Under the pieces are notes generated by a model that was not told the DNA's origin, ran no database searches, and saw only the letters and a program-made list of their open reading frames with translations. The translations under genes and the position numbers were made by a program. From BCD1 sp942492125 (GTDB lineage Bacteria; Bacteroidota; Bacteroidia; Chitinophagales; Saprospiraceae), in the NCBI GenBank assembly GCA_942492125.1, contig CALODM010000039.1, forward strand, positions 62,001-126,000: a stretch of 64,000 bases of DNA, given 5' to 3'. Shown piece by piece: positions 32,993 through 40,632 of this stretch (its first letter is position 1; each line of letters begins with the position of its first letter).

Positions 32993-33663
32993 TTATCCAT
33001 ATTGGTAAAGGCTTTATTTATATCCGTTTGACTGGTACAACTTAGAATAGTTTCCGGATCAGGACAGTCAACTACCGTTAGATTGCAACAACCCACAGCC
33101 TCATCAATCGTGAAATTACATGTTTTACTACAATTTATATCATCAGTAATAACCAAAGTGTAATCACCTGCTGCTAAACCTGTTTCTGTTACCGATGTTC
33201 CATCAGAATTACCAGTAGCAACGGGAGCATTATTATCGTTATATATAACATAAGCATATTCGCCGTTAATATCGGGCGTTCCTCCAGTAATGGTAAAGGT
33301 GACAGTTCCCAAAGTACCATCACATTCTTCCCCAGAGGTAGCATCAATGGAACAAGTTGGTAGGTCAGGAGCAGTACCCATTATATTTGCATCACAGACT
33401 TCACCAAAGTAAGGGTCTGCCCCGGCAGTTTTATTGATGTCGAAATTATAATTCGTACCAATTGGGTATGTAGCTGTAACAGTACCTGTGGTTACTCCCG
33501 GGCTATTACCAGCATTGTTGGTAAAAGTCAAAGGATTGGGGTTGGTAACAAATGTGGCACCTGATCCAGTATTATCAACAGGGGTCCATGTACCATTTAA
33601 TCCAAAAACATCTACAACTACCTGATAGGTATTTCCGTCGACGCAACTTACTGATCTTTCCAC
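32989..33663 (-). CDS. Giant Cys-rich repeat protein, N-terminal middle piece
   Basis: A 224-codon frame (continuing upstream in the same frame to about 33,880) of the same giant gene. It contains beta-sandwich modules: GLNGTWTPVDNTGSGATFVT at the start and TFTITGGTPDINGEYAYVIY with TGLAAGDYTLVITDDINC in the middle, typical of SprB-type repeats of Bacteroidota surface proteins. It then enters the first six-Cys unit (CPDPETILSCTSQTDINKAF). The stop at 32989 falls in the middle of this first unit, exactly where the next frame resumes with NFPVNNCCSPTATDL. The length and pattern are restored by adding one base, so the break is a frameshift. The first residues shown by a start at 33663 are not a real start. 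Confidence 0.8.
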   Translation of the reverse strand: MERSVSCVDGNTYQVVVDVFGLNGTWTPVDNTGSGATFVTNPNPLTFTNNAGNSPGVTTGTVTATYPIGTNYNFDINKTAGADPYFGEVCDANIMGTAPDLPTCSIDATSGEECDGTLGTVTFTITGGTPDINGEYAYVIYNDNNAPVATGNSDGTSVTETGLAAGDYTLVITDDINCSKTCNFTIDEAVGCCNLTVVDCPDPETILSCTSQTDINKAFTNMDK

Positions 33664-34196
33664 TTCACCGAAAGTACAATATTCATCACTTCCACACCCA
33701 TAACGTGCTTTGAAGTTATTGACTTGAACATCACCATCAGCATCCTGATCCCAGATGGCTATATACCAATTAGTATCTTCGTTAAAAATACTTGGGTTAA
33801 TGGGAATGTTATTCCAGGTACTGGAACTTTCCCCTCCGCAAGCAATTAATGTTAGTTCAGGACACTGATTGTTTTGTGTTAAACCAGATTAAGCAGTGTT
33901 CCATCATTACTACCCCAGTATTTAATGGTGAAAATCATTGGCATGTTGATCAGAGACATAACAGTGCCCAACCGATATTGTCACCGGAGTTATCATTTAT
34001 TTGAATATCAAAATTTCCGGAAAAAGCTCTTACGTCAAAATTTAACCAGATTACAGGTTGTCCTGGCGTTGGATTCTGAAAAATGTTTAGGTTCCACCCT
34101 GCCGGAAGAAGGATCTATACAATTGTTCAAAGCATTTGCGGAAACATCGATGGTAAAATCCATTATTAGTGGGGTCATACAAACAGCCCGAGGAAT
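33664..34196 (-). other. Frame-scrambled stretch of the giant gene
   Basis: Coding pattern continues on the minus strand but hops between frames at least five times between about 33,870 and 34,250. Readable pieces in order are WNATISNLNSSGC, TIDVSANALNNCIDPSS, PTPGQPVIWLNFDVRAFSG, INDNSGDNIGWAL, IKYWGSNDGTLLN and NWYIAIWDQDADGDVQVNNF, each cut by an indel. Such density points to poor local sequence quality. Together they look like a beta-sandwich N-terminal domain. Confidence 0.65.
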
Positions 34197-34433
34197 TTAG
34201 GTTGGAGATGGTTGCGTTCCAGCCTGACTGGCACATTTTATAATTCCTTTGGCTGGAGCATTATTAGGAGGCGAATCATCAATGGAACCATCGGGATTCC
34301 ATGCACCCCCATCTGTCCATCTTTGAGCACAATCGCAAGGAACGTTTTGCTGAGCATAAATTTGGTTTAAAGGGATAAAATACATCGTAAAGAATGCCAA
34401 CAAAAGTGTGGTAAATCTTTTTGGGGGATTCAT
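34197..34433 (-). CDS. Giant Cys-rich repeat protein, N-terminus with signal peptide
   Basis: The first coding piece of the giant gene, starting at MNPPKRFTTLLLAFFTMYFI (34431-34433). This has two basic residues and a hydrophobic core ending at QIYAQ, a Sec signal peptide as expected for T9SS cargo. An in-frame ATG at 34463 would add ten residues and is less likely. The mature start NVPCDCAQRWTDGGAWNPDG is followed by about 45 residues, then a frameshift near 34,200-34,240, after which the protein continues in other frames (see 33664-34196). No Bacteroidota promoter box was found directly upstream. Confidence 0.75.
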   Translation of the reverse strand: MNPPKRFTTLLLAFFTMYFIPLNQIYAQQNVPCDCAQRWTDGGAWNPDGSIDDSPPNNAPAKGIIKCASQAGTQPSPT

Positions 34434-35107
34434 ACTGGTAAAAATGGAGTAAATGTTATTCATTTTATTGTTGTTTTGTGGATTGTTTCAATTTTATTAA
34501 GTCGATATATATATGGATCAACCAAAAACACATGGTGATTCTTAATGCTATTTTTTTTGTACCAGAAGGAGACTAAATCGGACAATTACAGGCACAGGAA
34601 TACAACCTACCTGATGAGCATTTCATCGGTATTCGTGCGCTAGAATGATCAATTATTAATCAACCAATCCTAATAAACAAGAATCTGTTGCCTCCTGGAC
34701 ATTCAATAAATAAAGGTGTTTACAGACATTCGACTTGTACAACAAGGTTTCAAAAGGAGCATTAATCAAATGATTATTGCCAACAACGGTAACCTTGTTG
34801 GTTTTAGGTAAATTTGTCCGCATGTGAGAGACTGAAAAGGCAATGAATTAGTTATCCTTGTTAAGGATAATTTCAATCATTTTAAAGAAAAGGAAAATAA
34901 TGATTCATTATTTGAATCACAGCAGGTTGTAAAACCAGCTTTTAATTTGAAAGGGAAAATGCAAAGTATGCATTTATCTTCGTAAAAATAAGTAATTGTT
35001 AAAAAAAACCAAAATTATTCTCAATAAAAAAGAACCTCTTAAGTCTTGTCTTCTACAAGAGTGAATACTCAAATTTTCCTATCTTGCGTGTCATTAAACC
35101 CGCTTAA
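34434..35107. other. Intergenic region upstream of the UMF1 transporter and giant gene
   Basis: About 670 bp with no gene recognised, between divergent genes. AT-rich; it should hold both promoters. TATCTTGC at about 35,083-35,090 resembles the -7 box with one mismatch (TAnnTTTG) and lies about 18 bp before the UMF1 start. A TTAAGGATAATTTCAATC stretch near 34,860 contains a short inverted motif. Nothing stronger was found. Confidence 0.4.
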
Positions 35108-36433
35108 ATGAACACCAATACCACCAATAATTTACCTATTGAACTGAATAACCGAAGGACCATCAATGCCTGGGCCTTTTTCGATTGGGCCAATTCTGCC
35201 TTTGCGCTGGTCATTACGGTTGCTATATTTCCTACCTATTTTACGGAAGTTACCGCAGCCGAAATAAAGTTTTTGGGTATTGAAATGTCCAATAATTCCC
35301 TTTACGCTTATTCTATCTCAGCAGCTTACGTACTCATCGCGATCCTGTCCCCCATCCTTTCAGGCATAGCTGATTACGGGGGTAAGAAGATGGTATTCAT
35401 GCGGTTTTTTACCATTTTAGGTTCGGTGGCCTGTATTTCTTTGTTTTGGTTCAGAGATACCTCTCAGGTCTATATTGGTGTGTTGGGGTTCGTATTAGGC
35501 ATGGTAGGTTTTGCCGGAGGACAGGTCTTTTATAATTCTTACTTACCACAAATTGCCTCAGAAGACCAGTACGACCGGGTGAGTGCCCGCGGTTTTACCT
35601 TTGGGTATGTTGGCAGTGTATTGTTGCTGATTACCAATTTGGTGATCATTCAGAAACCGGAATGGTTTGGCTTGCAGGACGCGGGTACCCTGTCAGTTCG
35701 TATTTCCTTTATCATGGTGGGATTGTGGTGGATCGGGTTTGCCATTATCCCCTTTCGCAGGTTGCCGAGAGATGTTCGTGAGCGTAATAAAGGACTCATT
35801 TCCCGGGGTTTCCAGGAACTGGTCAAGGTCTGGAAGTTTATTCAGTACCAGAAATTTATGAAGATATTTCTCGCTTCTTTTTTCTTTTATAATGCAGGTG
35901 TGCAGACCATTCTTTACCTGGCTTCTCTTTTTGCCAAGCAGGAATTGAATTTTGCCACCAGCGAATTGATCATTGTCGTTTTGATCTTACAAATTGTCGC
36001 CATCGGTGGCGCCTATCTTTTTGCAAAGCTATCGGATGCTAAAGGCAACAAACTCTCTATTATGGTGATGTTAGTCATTTGGATCGTCATCTGCTTTTTG
36101 GCTTATATGGTAACCGGAAAACTCGACTTCTATGCCCTGGCAGCCGGGGTTGGTGTTGTTATGGGGGGCATACAATCCTTGTCTCGGTCCACTTATGCGA
36201 AGTTGTTGCCCGAAGACCTGGAAGATACGGCCTCCTTTTTCAGTTTTTACGAAGTGGTTGATAAAGTAGCGATTATCTTCGGAACCTTTGTTTTCGGTCT
36301 GGTGACCAATATGACCGGTAATATGCGGACCAGTGTACTTATCCTGGGTGTTTTCTTTTTGATCGGACTGGTTATTCTCAATTTTGTAAAGGTTGAACGT
36401 GCCCGAGGGCATGTGGCGGATGTAGAAGTATAG
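35108..36433 (+). CDS. MFS transporter of the UMF1 / Atg22-like family
   Basis: A 441-residue inner-membrane transporter with about 12 helices. The start NAWAFFDWANSAFALVITVA, then FPTYFTEVTA, the loop SGIADYGGKKMVFM (MFS motif A-like) and AYLFAKLSDAKGNKLSIMVM in the second half, plus GGIQSLSRSTYAKLLPED, are hallmarks of the UMF1 family related to yeast Atg22 vacuolar effluxers. In bacteria the substrate is unknown; amino-acid or small-molecule efflux is a guess. A hairpin-plus-T structure at 36697-36725 may end the message. No partner gene shares the operon. Confidence 0.88.
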   Translation: MNTNTTNNLPIELNNRRTINAWAFFDWANSAFALVITVAIFPTYFTEVTAAEIKFLGIEMSNNSLYAYSISAAYVLIAILSPILSGIADYGGKKMVFMRFFTILGSVACISLFWFRDTSQVYIGVLGFVLGMVGFAGGQVFYNSYLPQIASEDQYDRVSARGFTFGYVGSVLLLITNLVIIQKPEWFGLQDAGTLSVRISFIMVGLWWIGFAIIPFRRLPRDVRERNKGLISRGFQELVKVWKFIQYQKFMKIFLASFFFYNAGVQTILYLASLFAKQELNFATSELIIVVLILQIVAIGGAYLFAKLSDAKGNKLSIMVMLVIWIVICFLAYMVTGKLDFYALAAGVGVVMGGIQSLSRSTYAKLLPEDLEDTASFFSFYEVVDKVAIIFGTFVFGLVTNMTGNMRTSVLILGVFFLIGLVILNFVKVERARGHVADVEV

Positions 36434-36851
36434 ATGGCGGGGATACGGTTTTTAAAACCTAGGAGTTCGAAATTCATTATTCGAAACCTGCTGACCGCAG
36501 GAAGGCAGGTTCTGTGGTTCCGAATCGGTTAGGGGTGACAAAGTAACCAGGACGCACGGCCCGGAGGGCCTGAATTGGATATTGAATCGAAGTTGTAAAC
36601 TTCGACTAACATAAAGAAAACAATGAGACGTTAGTTTAAGTGTCTTCACTTAAACTAAATATGCAAACAGGTCAATATCCGGGAATTTTCCAGATTCCGT
36701 ACCTGACGGCACGGGTTTTATTTTTCCAGGCCTCGTAACCGATATATGGCCCCTAAGGGGCCAGGAACGACCCTGCTAGGGGTCTATGTCGGTTACTATC
36801 CAATATCGAATAATGAAGTACAGGCAACTGATTGAATGAATTCAAAGTTGT
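36434..36851. other. Palindrome-dense intergenic region between UMF1 and recR
   Basis: No coding frame. It holds four separate inverted repeats: TCGAAGTT-GTA-AACTTCGA at 36587-36605, a 12-bp perfect stem at 36631-36658 with TCTT loop, GGCCCCTAAGGGGCC at 36748-36762, and a larger arm pair 36735-36755 / 36777-36796. A CCTGC-type block at 36488-36512 resembles one at about 943-970. Confidence 0.6.
36697..36725 (+). terminator. Probable terminator of the UMF1 gene
   Basis: CCGTACC and GGCACGG form a short stem around TGAC (one mismatched pair), followed by GTTTTATTTTT. It lies about 265 bp beyond the stop, so the call is moderate. Confidence 0.5.
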
Positions 36852-37460
36852 TTACTCCGACTGATAAGGAGTCCTCGTCAAAATGGATCTTCCAAGGGTT
36901 AGTTCATCGGCATATTCGAGTTCTCCGCCGAAAGATACCCCGCGGGCAATGGTACTTACCTTGATATCTTTTCCTTTGAGTTGTTTGGAAATGTAAAAAA
37001 TGGTGGTATCGCCCTCAATGGTGGGGCTGATAGCCATGATGAGTTCCTTCACGCCGACCTTTTCAATCCTTTCCAGCAGGCTGTCGATGGTCAGGTCAAA
37101 AGGACTGATACCTTCGATTGGTGAAATGACACCCCCGAGCACATGGTACAATCCACGAAACTGGCCGGTATCTTCGATGGCCATAAGATCCCGGATATTT
37201 TCGACAACGCAGATCACTGACCTGTCCCGATGTGTATTGGTGCAAATGCTACAGACCTCATCATCCGAGATATTGTGACACTGCTTGCAGGTCTTGATGT
37301 TTTTGCGCATAGCCAGAATGGCATTGGCAAAACCCTCACTTTTTTCTTCATCCTGCTTGATGAGATGTAAAACGAGTCGCAAGGCTGTTTTTTTTCCAAT
37401 GCCCGGCAGACTGGCAAATGCCTCTACCGCTTCCTCGATTAATTTAGACGAAAAATTCAT
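36852..37460 (-). CDS. recR: Recombination mediator RecR
   Basis: A 202-residue RecR starting at MNFSSKLIEEAVEAFASLPG. Order of parts: helix-hairpin-helix (LPGIGKKTALRL, about residues 18-30), four-Cys zinc finger C58, C61, C70, C73 (KTCKQCHNISDDEVCSIC), Toprim domain (VICVVENIRDLMAIEDTG) and the Walker B-like C-terminal part (ARGVSFGGELEYADELTLG). RecR works with RecF/RecO to load RecA onto gapped DNA. The in-frame upstream extension to 37565 has no family match and is rejected. No dnaX is adjacent, unlike in many bacteria, so it stands alone here. Confidence 0.95.
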   Translation of the reverse strand: MNFSSKLIEEAVEAFASLPGIGKKTALRLVLHLIKQDEEKSEGFANAILAMRKNIKTCKQCHNISDDEVCSICTNTHRDRSVICVVENIRDLMAIEDTGQFRGLYHVLGGVISPIEGISPFDLTIDSLLERIEKVGVKELIMAISPTIEGDTTIFYISKQLKGKDIKVSTIARGVSFGGELEYADELTLGRSILTRTPYQSE

Positions 37461-37782
37461 ATGGTAAAGATAAATGTTTTTCGTAGAAGATTTACCGTCA
37501 TGGTTACAGATTTGGAGCATGAGCGACATCCTCCTCAATAATAGGGCGGATTCAGATTGTTCCAAGGTAGTTTCAGGGGGGTCGGTTTCATATTTTCAAG
37601 TTAGGTCTTTGCGAACCTGGCGTAACCAAGGCGAGCCTTGCGGTAAAAAAGAAGCCTTTGAACCCTTCAATATTCTGAATGGAATGAGGGGATTATTTTT
37701 TTAAGCGTTTTGGTAAAAGTTTTGGATCGCAAATAATAACCCTATTCCCTTACTAACTTGAAACAACCTGAAACCATTCCAT
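37461..37782. other. Intergenic region, no gene recognised
   Basis: About 320 bp between recR and the epimerase gene, both on the minus strand. No inverted repeats or open frames of note were seen. Confidence 0.4.
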
Positions 37783-38688
37783 TCACCCCAACAAATCTTT
37801 CAAAGCCCCTTCCAACTCCGGATATTCAAACTTAAATCCGGCAGATTCGATTTTTCGGGAAGAAATTTTGGCGCTGTCCAGGACCATATCTGCCATTTCC
37901 CCCATCCCTATCCGCATGGCAAATTCGGGGACTGGCGCCATGATGGCAGGTTTGGCCAATACTTTTTTAATGGTGTAGGTCAGGTCTTTATTGGTTTCGG
38001 GATTGGGAGCAACGGCATTGTAGATGCCCTTCATGTTTTCATTTTCTAGGGCATAGATGAACATTCGACAAAGATCGTCAATATGTATCCAGGAGTACCA
38101 TTGTTTGCCGGAACCGAGCCAGTTGCCCATAAAAAACTTAAAAGGCATAAGGAGTTTCTCCAGTGCTCCGCCTTTTGATGATAAAACAATGCCAACCCTA
38201 AGGGCAACAGTTCTGAACCCGGGTTCATTGATTTCATGAAACGCTTGTTCCCATTGGATACAACTTTCGGGCAGGAAACCTTTCGTTCCGGGAGAGGCTG
38301 TCTCGTCAACCAGTTCATCTCCCTTGTCCCCGTAATATCCAACGGCAGTGGCTGAACAATACATTTCAGGGAATTTGACTTTTTTGAAATAGTCGTTCAA
38401 CAACCGGATGCTACCGGTCCGACTCTCGATAATTTCCTTTTTTCGTTGAGGTGTCCAGGGCTTGGCAGCTATCGGCGATCCTGCCAGGTTGATTACGTAA
38501 TCAGCATTTTGAATAGCTGCTTCGTCAATAAAACCTTGTTCCAGGTCCCATCGATAAGCTATTATATTCCCGTTTTTATTGGCTTTCCGGCTCAACCAGC
38601 TTACGGTATATCCTTTTTGTTGCAACATTTCACTCAGTCGCTTACCTACCAATCCACTTCCTCCCGCAATCAATACATTCTTTTGCAT
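37783..38688 (-). CDS. TIGR01777-family NAD(P)-dependent epimerase-like protein
   Basis: A 301-residue protein of the extended SDR superfamily. The N-terminal Rossmann motif is GGSGLVGKRLSEML (residues about 8-21). ADYVINLAGSPIAAKPWTPQ and the SRTGSIRLLNDYF segment identify the TIGR01777 (YfcH / SDR39U1) group. The YYGDKGDEL region corresponds to the active-site area, and the SSKGGALEKLLMPFKFFMGN and QWYSWIHIDDLCRMFIYALE segments complete the family pattern. Enzyme substrate is unknown; family members are called epimerase or cell-division-inhibitor-like with no firm biochemistry. It is divergent to the peptide-binding gene at 38770. Confidence 0.92.
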   Translation of the reverse strand: MQKNVLIAGGSGLVGKRLSEMLQQKGYTVSWLSRKANKNGNIIAYRWDLEQGFIDEAAIQNADYVINLAGSPIAAKPWTPQRKKEIIESRTGSIRLLNDYFKKVKFPEMYCSATAVGYYGDKGDELVDETASPGTKGFLPESCIQWEQAFHEINEPGFRTVALRVGIVLSSKGGALEKLLMPFKFFMGNWLGSGKQWYSWIHIDDLCRMFIYALENENMKGIYNAVAPNPETNKDLTYTIKKVLAKPAIMAPVPEFAMRIGMGEMADMVLDSAKISSRKIESAGFKFEYPELEGALKDLLG

Positions 38689-38769
38689 AAATATTTGTTT
38701 GTAGAACCCTTAATGTTAAAATTAACTGTAAAAAAACTTATTTTAGAGCTTATTTAAAATTCCAGTTTG

Positions 38770-40539
38770 ATGAAAACATGCTTCCAATGGCTTCCCCTCA
38801 CCATAATTATTTATTTATTCAGTTCCTGTGCCGGTGACCCACAGCATAAAACACCTGTCATTGAATTTAATAACGAAGGAAACCCCATTTATGTTCGATT
38901 GGCGAATGAACCAGATCGGTTAAATCCCCTGACGACTGTAAACAGTTATAGCCGTGTGGTCATCGATCAGATCCATGCGAGCCTGATGGCCTTCGATCCC
39001 GTTACTTTGGAATTGGTACCTCAATTGGTGGAAAACGCCGCAAAGGTGGAAGAACGGGAAGGCGGAACGATTGACTATACCTTTCAACTGAGGAAAGAAG
39101 CTACCTGGTCGGATGGACGTCCTGTCACTGTTGATGACGTGGTTTTTTCGCTAAAGGCGATGTTCAATCCATTGGTCAATTCTGCACCTTACCGGGGATA
39201 TTTTGATTTTATCGGAGACATTAAAGCTTATCCTGAAACCCCGGGCAAATTTACTGTTATTGCCAATAAAAAATACATCCTGTCGGAAGCTGCCATCAGC
39301 AATATGGTTGTTTTGCCTGAACATATTTATGACCCGGAAAACATCATGAGGCAATTCCCTTTGTCTGACCTTTGCATACCGGAAACAGCGGATAGACTGG
39401 CCAAAGCATCGCCAGGCCTTGCGCAGTTCGCGGAACATTTTAATAGTTCCAAATTTGAACGGGATAAAGCTTTTGTTAGCGGGGCAGGTCCTTATGAGTT
39501 AGACATATGGGAAGAAGGCAATAAAATTGTACTTAAAAGGAAGGCCAACTGGTGGGCAGATGCTGTTATCGAAAAAAATTCAAGCCTCACTGCATACCCT
39601 TTGGAGATAGTATTCCGCATAGTAGAAGATCAGACTTCAGCAGCAGTTGCGCTTAAAGCCGGAGAATTAGATGCCGCCGGACAATTGGATTCTAAAGAAT
39701 TTTCCGCACTTTTGAACAACAAATTTGTTTTGGAGCGGTTTGAGTTATATACGCCCACTACAGCGAATGTCTATTATATTGGGATAAATACCAAAAATCC
39801 CAAACTCAACGATAAAAGGGTAAGAAGGGCTTTGGCCCATTTGGTTGATGTCGATTCCGCCATTGAATTGCTTTACGACGGCTTCGCGGAAAGATTGGTG
39901 GGTCCTTTCCCGAAGATACGTTCCTATTATCATAAAGAACTCCCCCTGATTGATTATAATGTTGAAAAAGCTGCCGCCCTGCTGAAAGCAGCGGGATGGA
40001 CGGATAACGATAATGATGGAATACTGGATAAAATGATAGACGGTGAGCAGGTGGATCTTACATTGGATTTCCTGACAACACAGTCATCAGAATTTGGCTC
40101 CAGGCTAGCCCTGATGTTTCAGGAAAATGCCAAAAAAGCCAAAGTCCGGATCAATATTAATGCTAAAGAATTCAGAGCCATTTCGGCGGATTTGCGACAA
40201 AGGGATTTTGAGTTGTTTTCCAGAGCATATGGTCTTGATCCATTGCCGGATGATCCGAAGCAATTGTGGCATACCAGCAGTGATACCCCCAGTGGTTCCA
40301 ATCGTGTTGGTTTTGGAAATGCGGCATCCGATGCACTGATCGATTCCATCCGTATAACGCTTGACGAAACCCAAAGAGCTGTTTTATACAAGCAGTTCCA
40401 GGAGCTGGTGTATGACGAACAGCCCATGATTATGCTCTTTTCGCCAAAGGAAAAAATCGCTATCAGTAAACGACTAAAAGGGAAGCCTTCCATTTTGAAG
40501 CCCGGGTTTCATGTCAATACTTTTGAGGTTTTGAAGTAG
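38770..40539 (+). CDS. Peptide/nickel-type ABC transporter substrate-binding lipoprotein (first of two)
   Basis: A 589-residue family 5 solute-binding protein (SBP_bac_5, PF00496). A lipoprotein signal ends in LFSSC (Cys 20). The fold's conserved start is VRLANEPDRLNPLTTVNSYS, with RKEATWSDGRPVTVDDVVFS, KVRRALAHLVDVDSAI-type segment and GFGNAASDALIDSIR near the end. It should sit on the periplasmic face of a membrane and bind oligopeptides or similar ligands. The chosen ATG at 38770 follows a TTG that could also start translation. The second copy follows 93 bp later, suggesting co-transcription. No ABC permease or ATPase gene is in the window. Confidence 0.9.
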   Translation: MKTCFQWLPLTIIIYLFSSCAGDPQHKTPVIEFNNEGNPIYVRLANEPDRLNPLTTVNSYSRVVIDQIHASLMAFDPVTLELVPQLVENAAKVEEREGGTIDYTFQLRKEATWSDGRPVTVDDVVFSLKAMFNPLVNSAPYRGYFDFIGDIKAYPETPGKFTVIANKKYILSEAAISNMVVLPEHIYDPENIMRQFPLSDLCIPETADRLAKASPGLAQFAEHFNSSKFERDKAFVSGAGPYELDIWEEGNKIVLKRKANWWADAVIEKNSSLTAYPLEIVFRIVEDQTSAAVALKAGELDAAGQLDSKEFSALLNNKFVLERFELYTPTTANVYYIGINTKNPKLNDKRVRRALAHLVDVDSAIELLYDGFAERLVGPFPKIRSYYHKELPLIDYNVEKAAALLKAAGWTDNDNDGILDKMIDGEQVDLTLDFLTTQSSEFGSRLALMFQENAKKAKVRININAKEFRAISADLRQRDFELFSRAYGLDPLPDDPKQLWHTSSDTPSGSNRVGFGNAASDALIDSIRITLDETQRAVLYKQFQELVYDEQPMIMLFSPKEKIAISKRLKGKPSILKPGFHVNTFEVLK

Positions 40540-40632
40540 TTGGTTTAAGGGTATGGATAGCCTCATGCATGACAACTTTTTAAATTCATTAAAACATACA
40601 ATCATAATTCAACAATCTAAAATCTGAAAACC

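Larger units (their letters stand above)
24800..33085 (-). repeat. Array of about 32 tandem 258-bp units (86 residues each)
   Basis: The CPG(D/N)-led unit occurs about 32 times; 8,285 bp divided by the mean unit size agrees with the count of CPG blocks. Outer units are diverged at protein level, inner ones nearly identical. Each unit has Cys at unit positions 6, 15, 39, 55, 70 and 76. Confidence 0.9.

Noticed and set aside
32985..32996. Programmed -1 frameshift or translational coupling through the ATGA overlap
   Set aside because: No slippery heptamer is present, and other breaks in the window are single-base indels; a sequence error is simpler.
25000..33000. Long plus-strand frames antisense to the repeat array, up to 471 codons (29927-31342), seeming to recur every 1,035 bp
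   Set aside because: They are shadows of the repeated minus-strand gene; the translations have no domain pattern, and they recur because the DNA repeats.
33925..34200. 91-codon plus-strand frame
   Set aside because: It is antisense to the frame-scrambled start of the giant gene, whose protein pieces fit the minus strand.
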